Shown piece after piece: positions 58,246 through 64,000 of a stretch of 64,000 bases of DNA (within the stretch, counting starts at the first letter, position 1; each line of letters starts with the position of its first letter). Below the pieces are notes generated by a model, which made no database searches, was not told where the DNA came from, and was given only the letters and a program-made list of their open reading frames with translations. The stretch is from Bryobacteraceae bacterium (lineage in GTDB: Bacteria > Acidobacteriota > Terriglobia > Bryobacterales > Bryobacteraceae): positions 214,634 to 278,633 of the forward strand of contig JAHCHE010000008.1 of the NCBI GenBank assembly GCA_026129905.1, in the 5' to 3' direction. Made by a program: the position numbers and the translations under genes.

Positions 58246-58332
58246 GCACTGCCTGACAATTCGCCGGGCGTGGCGCGTCTCGCCCGGCCCTTCCAACCCA
58301 TCCCCTCCTCGCGGTAGTACAAAGGAAGTGAG

Positions 58333-59097
58333 ATGAAACGCGATCCTATGAAGACGGCCGTGTCCTGGGCCGAGCCGGGCAAGGTGCTGGTGCGCGGCTA
58401 CCGCATCGGCGACCTGATCGGCCGGATCAGTCTGGGACAGGCGGCATACCTGTTGCTGGCGGGCGAACTGCCGGACGCCAAGACCGGGAAGATCATTGAC
58501 GCCATCCTGGTCTCGGTGATCGCGCGCGGGCCTTCAACGCCAGGCGCGCGGGCGGCCCTGACGGTCGTCGACGCGGGCGCGCCGCTCAACGCGGCGGTGG
58601 CGGCCGGAGTGCTCGCCTTCACCCGGTTTCACGGGGCCGCCATTGAGGACTGCATGAAGGTGCTGGAGGAGTGCGTCGGCATGAGCCTGGACCCCTTTGA
58701 AGCCGCGACGGAGGTGGTGCAACGATACCGCTCGCGCGGAATGCGGATCGCGGGGTTCGGCAGCAAGATGGCGGAGGACGATCCGCGGGTGACGCGCTTG
58801 CTGGAGTACGCCCGGGAGATCGGCATCGAAGGTCCGTACGTCGAGCAGTTGAAACACCTTCAGCGCGCGGCGTCGATTGTCGTGGAGAAGAACCTGCCGT
58901 TGAACATCGACGGCGCGATCGCGGCGCTGCTGTGCGAGATCCGGTTCCCGAAACAGGCGGCGAACGCGCTGTTCATGATTTCGCGGGTGGTGGGCCTGGT
59001 GGCGCACGCTCTGGAGGCGCAGGAGCGCTATAAGCCGCTGCATTCGGCCGACCTAGACGGGGCCGAGTACGACGGCCCTCCGGAGCGCGCGTTCTGA
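58333..59097 (+). CDS. Citrate-synthase-like / citryl-CoA-lyase-like protein
   Basis: A 254-residue short member of the citrate synthase superfamily, the size of citryl-CoA lyase. TAVSWAEPGKVLVRGYRIGD, GRISLGQAAYLLLAGELPDA, NAAVAAGVLAFTRFHGAAIE (His in the usual HGGA region), MRIAGFGSKMAEDDPRVTRL, KNLPLNIDGAIAALLCEIRF (Asp) and ISRVVGLVAHALEAQERYKP align. The GFGH His that contacts the oxaloacetate/citrate moiety is Ser in GFGSKM, so canonical activity is uncertain. It sits 119 bp after ftsZ with its own GGAAG site and a TACAAA upstream, probably a separate unit. Confidence 0.8.
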   Translation: MKRDPMKTAVSWAEPGKVLVRGYRIGDLIGRISLGQAAYLLLAGELPDAKTGKIIDAILVSVIARGPSTPGARAALTVVDAGAPLNAAVAAGVLAFTRFHGAAIEDCMKVLEECVGMSLDPFEAATEVVQRYRSRGMRIAGFGSKMAEDDPRVTRLLEYAREIGIEGPYVEQLKHLQRAASIVVEKNLPLNIDGAIAALLCEIRFPKQAANALFMISRVVGLVAHALEAQERYKPLHSADLDGAEYDGPPERAF

Positions 59098-59156
59098 AAA
59101 GCGCGCAGGCAGACCCGCGCCGGGCGGGAGCGCATTGACGCCGGAGCGGCGGGTTT

Positions 59157-59762
59157 TCAACGGTTGCCGGGAAAACCCGGGTTCGCTTTCACCTCCCGAA
59201 TCTGGGCGGTGTGGCGCATGGTGTGACCCGACAGGAAGAGAAGCCACTGGTAAGCGTCCATGTCCTCGGAAAACGGGCTGGCGCCGGCGCGTTCGCGCAG
59301 ATCGCCGCGGCTCGTAGCCAGGGCGACCGTCTTCTCGCGGCTCTCCTGGAACTTCCGGAGCGCCGCGTCCGGCGTGGGAAATCGCCGGACCGGTTGGAGC
59401 GGCTCCGGGGCCTTGGCTTTGAAACTTCGGTCCGTCACCATCGCCAGCACCTTTTCGTCAAGAGCTTTGCGCTGGGCCGCGCGCTCCGGGGTCGGCGGAG
59501 CGGTCAGGACTTTTTGCTCTACGACGTCCCGCAGGAAGTCTTCGCTCAAGGCGATGTGCTCGGCGCATTCGGCGATGGACCAGGCCTCCGGCGCCGGCTT
59601 ATAGTTCCACTGCTCCTCGGTGAGCCCGTTGACGGACTCGAGGAACTCGGACGAGCTCCGCTTGAGATGATCGAGCAGCGTCTGGCGGGACGCGTCGTCG
59701 AGTTCGGCGGAAACTAATCCGCCGGCCAGGGCGAAAGGAAGGAGGATGAGCGGGTTTCGCAT
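59157..59762 (-). CDS. Exported DinB-family protein
   Basis: A 201-residue DinB/YfiT-type four-helix protein. ESVNGLTEEQWNYKPAPEAW, SIAECAEHIALSEDFLRDVV and LLFLSGHTMRHTAQIREVKA hold the three His that form the metal site. An N-terminal signal (RNPLILLPFALAGGLVSAE) is present, which is found in acidobacterial members but not in the cytoplasmic ones. Thiol-dependent S-transferase or hydrolase roles are known in the family; the substrate is unknown here. Confidence 0.85.
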   Translation of the reverse strand: MRNPLILLPFALAGGLVSAELDDASRQTLLDHLKRSSSEFLESVNGLTEEQWNYKPAPEAWSIAECAEHIALSEDFLRDVVEQKVLTAPPTPERAAQRKALDEKVLAMVTDRSFKAKAPEPLQPVRRFPTPDAALRKFQESREKTVALATSRGDLRERAGASPFSEDMDAYQWLLFLSGHTMRHTAQIREVKANPGFPGNR

Positions 59763-59777
59763 CGTTGTCCTCCGGCC

Positions 59778-60257
59778 TCAGCTCTTCCGGCGGTATGACG
59801 CGGCTACAATTTGGCGCCAGGCGCCGTCGTCGCTCAGCCAGTACGACAGCAGCAGACGGTGATCGTCGCTGTTGAATTCGATGACATCGCGGTACTTCGC
59901 GGTCTTGCCGTCTCCAGCCATGCTCGGCCCCTCCGATTCAAGCGTGAGCGTCCGCTCGGAGGCGTCCAATGAGCCATCATAGACCCACAGGTGGGTCATC
60001 ATGGAGCCGATCCATGTGCCGATATACCGCTTCTTCTCCAGGTCGAAACCCAAGGTCATGATCGTTGTGGCGGGGCCGATGCCGGGCATCTCGCCCTGAC
60101 CTTCCGCCACAACCCAGAGGCCGCCAAGCGACCGCACGGTTTCCGTCCCCTCGCTTTTGACAGACGGCTTGTCGGGACTCATCATCTCGGCTTCAAACGT
60201 CCACTTGCCGACGAGTTTCTGAAGCCACTGGTGTTCTTTCCGCGGTTCGGTGTTCAT
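59778..60257 (-). CDS. DUF1579 protein
   Basis: A 159-residue cytoplasmic protein matching DUF1579: EHQWLQKLVGKWTFEAEMMS, SLGGLWVVAEGQGEMPG, ATTIMTLGFDLEKKRYIGTW and IGSMMTHLWVYDGSLDASER. A lipocalin-like beta barrel is likely; the function is unknown. It lies 15 nt upstream of the DinB gene and 51 nt downstream of the YCII gene on the same strand, a grouping typical of small stress or detoxification clusters. Confidence 0.87.
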   Translation of the reverse strand: MNTEPRKEHQWLQKLVGKWTFEAEMMSPDKPSVKSEGTETVRSLGGLWVVAEGQGEMPGIGPATTIMTLGFDLEKKRYIGTWIGSMMTHLWVYDGSLDASERTLTLESEGPSMAGDGKTAKYRDVIEFNSDDHRLLLSYWLSDDGAWRQIVAASYRRKS

Positions 60258-60308
60258 AATTCCCCTCCTGTTTGGCGTTATTCGATACGAGCGAAATCCC
60301 TGCCGGCA

Positions 60309-60683
60309 TTACGCGGGCCGACCGCCGGCTGAACTCGGCAAACCGGGGACCTCGAGTACCGGCCGGATTTCGACGGTTCCGACGCGCGCGATCGGAATGC
60401 GCTCGGCGATGCCGATGGCCTCGTCGAGATCCCTGGCCTCGACCAGAAAGTAGCCGCCGAGCTGTTCGCGCGTCTCCGCGAACGGGCCATCGGTTACCAG
60501 GCGTTTGCCGTCGCGCACCTGAACGCTGGTGGCGGTGGAAGGCGGGTGCAGCGGGTTCGCCCCGATGTAACGGCCCTTCGCGTGAAGCTCCTGCGCAAGC
60601 TGGGCGGACTCGACATAGCAATGCTCGCGTTGGCTGTCGTCCAGGATCCCCTCCTCATGATAGATCAGCAACATGTATTTCAT
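60309..60683 (-). CDS. YCII-related protein
   Basis: A 124-residue YCII/DGPF-type protein: MKYMLLIYHEEG at the start, RYIGANPLHPPSTATSVQVR, TDGPFAETREQLGGYFLVEA (the DGPFxExKE signature) and IPIARVGTVEIRPVLEV. Such proteins form ferredoxin-like dimers and are often encoded beside ECF sigma factors, not seen here. ATG 60683 is preferred over an in-frame upstream start because homology begins there and GGAG lies about 9 nt before it. It is first of three genes with DUF1579 and DinB. Confidence 0.87.
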   Translation of the reverse strand: MKYMLLIYHEEGILDDSQREHCYVESAQLAQELHAKGRYIGANPLHPPSTATSVQVRDGKRLVTDGPFAETREQLGGYFLVEARDLDEAIGIAERIPIARVGTVEIRPVLEVPGLPSSAGGRPA

Positions 60684-60873
60684 TGGCGCATCTCCATCGG
60701 TGAGTCGAACGGTGGCCGCCGAAATCGACACTCCGGCCCGAGGCCGTCCGGGAAAAACGCGTCTCCATCGGAGGTGAGGCGCAGCCGGCTGCTAGCCCGC
60801 TATTTCGTAGACCTTCGCGCCCGTTGCCGCGGCGCGTGAAGGAAAATGCCTACGCTAAGATGTTAAGCGACGA

Positions 60874-61623
60874 ATGTCCACGCCCGACCTCGACAAGTTC
60901 GCCGGCCGGCCATTCTCCTTTTACCCGCCGATCCTCGGCATCGAACACAACGAGTGGGTATACCGGAAAGGCTCCTGGTCCGAGGTGCTGGTCGGCAATA
61001 CCAAGATGGAAACCGAGTTGTGGGTTCCGCGGCGGTTTCTGGGCGACGTGTCGCAAGTGGACAAGCCGGTGATGATCGTCGGCTTGAGTCAGGAACTGGA
61101 ATACAAAGGGGGCGCCGTGTGGCCACACAAGCGGCGCGTGCTGGCGATGCCCGCCGCCACGGCGCCGGCGCCTGCGGAACTCAAGCCTGGCGGGCCGCCA
61201 AGGCAGCGCGAATCGGCCACCGACGTCAAGATCGAGCGCCTGGTCGCCGGGGCGCTGATCGTCGGGGTTATCGCCACCGCGTTGCTGGTGGCTTTCTTCC
61301 GCGGGCGCGAATCGGGCGGCAGGATCACCTACGAGGCCGTGCTCCAGCAGGACCTGAACCTGACGGCCGAGGACAACTACTTCTCGGTGGTCCGCAAGCT
61401 GGGCGAGCCAGAGAAGGTTCGCTGGCGGTCGGAACAAGGCGAGCGGCAGTATGAGGCGCTCGAATATCCACGGCTGGGCGTGACCGTTATCCTGATGGGG
61501 GCAGACCGCAAGGAGATGCTCTATATCGGCGCCAAGGACAAGAACTGGAAAAACGTCCATTCGGTGACCTTGCCGAGCGGGACGGGAACGGACTCGATCC
61601 TGCGAAGCCTTCCCAGGTTCTGA
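60874..61623 (+). CDS. Hypothetical single-pass membrane protein
   Basis: A 249-residue protein. The N-terminal half (FYPPILGIEHNEWVYRKGSW, SEVLVGNTKMETELWVPRRF) is a conserved-looking cytoplasmic beta-rich part, followed by a Pro/Ala linker, a membrane span (LVAGALIVGVIATALLVAFF) near residue 137 and an outer domain (ITYEAVLQQDLNLTAEDNYF, SVVRKLGEPEKVRW, PRLGVTVILMGADRKEMLYI). No named family recognised. A TAAGAT hexamer at 60853-60858 could be its -10. cstA follows after 72 bp. Confidence 0.75.
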   Translation: MSTPDLDKFAGRPFSFYPPILGIEHNEWVYRKGSWSEVLVGNTKMETELWVPRRFLGDVSQVDKPVMIVGLSQELEYKGGAVWPHKRRVLAMPAATAPAPAELKPGGPPRQRESATDVKIERLVAGALIVGVIATALLVAFFRGRESGGRITYEAVLQQDLNLTAEDNYFSVVRKLGEPEKVRWRSEQGERQYEALEYPRLGVTVILMGADRKEMLYIGAKDKNWKNVHSVTLPSGTGTDSILRSLPRF

Positions 61624-61681
61624 CGGAGCCTTCATCGGACAGCCTTTGGCGGCTAGCAGGACACGGGCGCCGGCTCGCGGG

Positions 61682-61687
61682 TACAAT
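61682..61687 (+). promoter_or_regulatory. -10-like TACAAT upstream of cstA
   Basis: TACAAT (5/6 of TATAAT) begins 14 nt before ATG 61696, which gives a leader of about 2 nt. There is no Shine-Dalgarno and no clear -35. Same pattern as at 961, 4941 and 28871. Confidence 0.35.
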
Positions 61688-61695
61688 CAACTGCC

Positions 61696-63762
61696 ATGAG
61701 AAAAATCGCGGGCCGCCTGCTATGGGCGGCCATATCGGTCCTGGGGGCGTTCGCCTTTGCGGGCATCGCTTTGCACCGCGGCGAGCACATTAACAGTTTC
61801 TGGCTGGTGGTGGCCTCCGGTTGCATTTACCTGGTGGGCTACCGCTTCTATGCGGCCTTCATCGCCGCCAAGGTGATGGCGCTCGACAACGACCGGGCGA
61901 CGCCGGCGGAACGGCTGCGGAACGGGCACGATTTCGAGCCGACCAATAAGTGGATCCTGTTCGGACACCACTTCGCGGCGATCGCGGGACCGGGACCGCT
62001 GGTGGGTCCGACGCTGGCGGCGCAGTTCGGCTACCTGCCGGGCACGCTGTGGATCATCGTGGGCGCGGTGCTGGGCGGGGCGGTGCAGGACTTCGTGATC
62101 CTGTTTTGCTCGATGCGGCGCGACGGCAAGTCGCTGGGAAAGATGGCGCGCGAGGAGATCGGGAAAGTGGGCGGCTTGGCGGGGCTGCTCACGGTGCTGT
62201 TTATCATGATCATCCTGCTGGCGGTGGTGGCGCTGGTGGTGGTGAACGCGCTGAAAGGCAGTCCGTGGGGCACGTTCACCATCGCCGCGACGATGCCGAT
62301 CGCGGTGTTCATGGGGCTATACCTGCGATTCTGGCGGCCGGGCAAGGTGCTGGAGTGTTCCGTCATCGGATTCGGGATGGTTGTGGCGAGCATCTTCGGC
62401 GGCGAGTGGGTGTCTCATCATTCGACGCTAGGGCCGATGTTCACGCTGGGGGGCATGGCGCTGGCGGGTTGCATCATCGTCTACGGCTTCCTGGCGAGCG
62501 CGCTCCCGGTGTGGCTGCTGCTGGCGCCGCGGGATTACCTGAGCACGTTTGTCAAACTCGGGGTGGTGCTGATGCTGGGGCTGGGAATCCTGTTCGTGCG
62601 GCCGGAGATGCAACTGCCCGCGTTCACGCGGTTCGTGGACGGGGACGGACCGATCTTCGCGGGCAAGATCTTTCCGTTCTGCTTCATCACTATCGCGTGC
62701 GGGGCGATCTCGGGCTTTCACTCGCTGATCTCGTCGGGGACGACGCCGAAGATGATCGCCAAGGAGCGGCACGCGCGGCCGGTGGGCTACGGTTCGATGT
62801 TGCTGGAGAGCTTCGTGGCTATCATGGCCATGATCGCGGCGTGCGTGCTGCCCCCGGGCGTGTTCTTCGCGGTGAATTCTCCCGCCGGGGTGGTAGGCGT
62901 GACGCCGGAGGCGGCCGTCGCGACGATTACGGGATGGGGCTTCCCAGTGACCGCGGACCAGATGCACACGCTGGCGGCGGACGTCGGAGAGAGCACGCTG
63001 TTCTACCGCACGGGAGGCGCGCCATCGCTGGCACTGGGCATGGCCCAGATTTTCGCCGGCTCCGGAGCGGGACGGGCGCTGCTGGGGTTCTGGTATCACT
63101 TCGCCATCATGTTCGAGGCGCTGTTCATCCTGACGATTATCGACGCCGGCACGCGCGTGGGACGGTTCATGCTGCAAGACCTGATGGGCCATATCTACAA
63201 GCCCCTGGGTCGCACCAGTTGGATGCCGGGCGTGATCGGGGCGAGCGCGGCGGTGGTGATCGCCTGGGGCTATTTCCTGGTGCAGGGCGTGCGCGATCCG
63301 TTGGGCGGGATCAATTCGCTGTGGCCGCTGTTCGGCATCGCCAACCAGCTTCTGGCCGCTATCGCGCTGTGCGTGGCGACGACGATTCTGGTGAAAATGC
63401 ACCGGGCGAAATACATGTGGATCACGGTGGTCCCGCTCGGCTGGCTGGTGACGGTGACGTTCACCGCCGGGTGGCAGAAGATCTTCTCCGACCTTCCGCG
63501 GTTGGGGTTCCTGGCCGCGGCCGCGGAGGCGGAAGCCAGGCTGGCGTCCGGAGCGGTTCCGGCGGAGCGGGTGGCGGAAATGCAGGCGGTGATCTTCAAC
63601 AACCGGCTCGACGCGGCCGTGTGTGGCCTTTTCCTCGTCCTGGTGGCGATGATCCTCGTCGATTCCGTGCGGGTGTGGGTCGGGATCTTGCGCGGCACGC
63701 GGGAGGCTCGGCTGGAGGAATCGCCCTTCGTGCCGTCAAGGTTGTCGGCGGAGGAAGTATGA
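61696..63762 (+). CDS. cstA: Carbon starvation protein CstA family transporter
   Basis: A 688-residue polytopic membrane protein. [80 protein letters not shown] and [20 protein letters not shown] are CstA signatures. E. coli homologues CstA and BtsT take up pyruvate (CstA was also linked to peptides) when carbon is short. About 16-18 membrane spans. The stop overlaps the next small gene by 4 nt. Confidence 0.95.
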   Translation: MRKIAGRLLWAAISVLGAFAFAGIALHRGEHINSFWLVVASGCIYLVGYRFYAAFIAAKVMALDNDRATPAERLRNGHDFEPTNKWILFGHHFAAIAGPGPLVGPTLAAQFGYLPGTLWIIVGAVLGGAVQDFVILFCSMRRDGKSLGKMAREEIGKVGGLAGLLTVLFIMIILLAVVALVVVNALKGSPWGTFTIAATMPIAVFMGLYLRFWRPGKVLECSVIGFGMVVASIFGGEWVSHHSTLGPMFTLGGMALAGCIIVYGFLASALPVWLLLAPRDYLSTFVKLGVVLMLGLGILFVRPEMQLPAFTRFVDGDGPIFAGKIFPFCFITIACGAISGFHSLISSGTTPKMIAKERHARPVGYGSMLLESFVAIMAMIAACVLPPGVFFAVNSPAGVVGVTPEAAVATITGWGFPVTADQMHTLAADVGESTLFYRTGGAPSLALGMAQIFAGSGAGRALLGFWYHFAIMFEALFILTIIDAGTRVGRFMLQDLMGHIYKPLGRTSWMPGVIGASAAVVIAWGYFLVQGVRDPLGGINSLWPLFGIANQLLAAIALCVATTILVKMHRAKYMWITVVPLGWLVTVTFTAGWQKIFSDLPRLGFLAAAAEAEARLASGAVPAERVAEMQAVIFNNRLDAAVCGLFLVLVAMILVDSVRVWVGILRGTREARLEESPFVPSRLSAEEV

Positions 63763-63935
63763 AGCAGCTTCGAACGCTCGGGCAGACGATTCTGGGCCTC
63801 CTACGCGAACTGGCGGACGAGAACGCGTACGCGCGCCACTTGGCGGCGCACGGCCGGCGGCACTCAAAGGAGGAGTGGCGGAAGTTCAGCGAGGAGCGGC
63901 TTCTGCGCAAGTACACGCAGCCGAAGTGCTGCTGA
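63759..63935 (+). CDS. YbdD/YjiX family small protein
   Basis: A 58-residue protein following cstA with an ATGA overlap. It matches the small YbdD/YjiX family: [40 protein letters not shown] and a Cys-Cys end. The family is almost always next to cstA or btsT and is thought to help transport. GAGGAAGT precedes the ATG. The remaining 65 bp of the window show nothing recognisable. Confidence 0.85.
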   Translation: MKQLRTLGQTILGLLRELADENAYARHLAAHGRRHSKEEWRKFSEERLLRKYTQPKCC

Positions 63936-64000
63936 GCTCAAGGGCTCTGGTAGAGTAGGGCACAGGCGCGTTACGCTGTCGCACGTTTCCAGTGCCCCCT

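Noticed and set aside
56477..58249. 590-codon - strand frame
   Set aside because: Antisense of ftsA and ftsZ, no recognisable domain.
1..64000. Search by eye for tRNA, rRNA, CRISPR arrays, transposases and integrases
   Set aside because: No cloverleaf with a 3' acceptor end, no spaced identical repeats and no transposase or integrase motifs were found; small RNAs cannot be excluded without covariance models.

Overview
The window looks like chromosomal DNA from a high-GC Acidobacteriota, most likely the Bryobacterales/Solibacter group. This is inferred from gene content, not from a marker-gene search. The pointers are a planctomycete-type cytochrome c protein (DUF1549/DUF1553) paired with a Tat-exported DUF1501 protein, an ECF sigma factor joined to a serine/threonine kinase with TolB-like repeats, a DUF2934 protein, several short secreted proteins with a 'GAWKLN' start, and many Tat or Sec signals on enzymes. 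No rRNA, tRNA, CRISPR array, intact insertion sequence or prophage was seen.

Layout. 1-12.5 kb: mostly single genes for sugar and acid metabolism (alcohol dehydrogenase, tartronate semialdehyde reductase, aldose epimerase lipoprotein, Tat-exported mannonate dehydratase), two alkaline-phosphatase-fold enzymes, only one of them a true formylglycine sulfatase, and hypotheticals. 12.5-26.2 kb: regulation and redox. This holds an ECF sigma/anti-sigma/LTXXQ-like operon, alanine dehydrogenase, a transglutaminase-like exported protein beside a DUF4091 gene remnant, a kinase-like fusion with a BON-like tail, an HDOD protein, an exported nitroreductase, a lone NuoI next to a CoA-disulfide-reductase-like enzyme and a STAS protein, a pentapeptide-repeat protein, and the sigma/kinase pair.

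26.3-41.7 kb is a plastic accessory zone: methanethiol methyltransferase (mddA), two intact toxin-antitoxin pairs (chpSB and vapBC, each with an inverted repeat just upstream), a DUF4160/DUF2442 pair whose first gene has a frameshift, a GH13 pseudogene, the cytochrome/DUF1501 pair, and a small operon joining an RbfA-like protein to the RNA ligase RtcB. That operon lies between two 227-bp direct repeats that differ at only about 4 positions. The repeats are the 3' end of the neighbouring esterase gene, so the operon sits in what looks like a duplication or single-crossover insertion.

41.7-58.2 kb is a complete dcw cluster on the + strand: mraZ-rsmH-ftsL-ftsI(PASTA)-murE-murF-mraY-murD-ftsW-murG-murC-ftsQ-ftsA-ftsZ, with many start/stop overlaps and without murB or ddl. 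Just upstream of mraZ are at least three, probably four or five, in-phase 10-bp units matching MraZ boxes. 58.3-64 kb: a citrate-synthase/citryl-CoA-lyase-like protein lacking one expected catalytic His, DinB, DUF1579 and YCII proteins, a hypothetical membrane protein, and cstA with its small partner gene.

Recurring themes are -10-like hexamers placed so close to start codons that leaderless mRNAs are likely, and gene decay (DUF4091, GH13, DUF4160, esterase fragment) gathered in and near the accessory zone.
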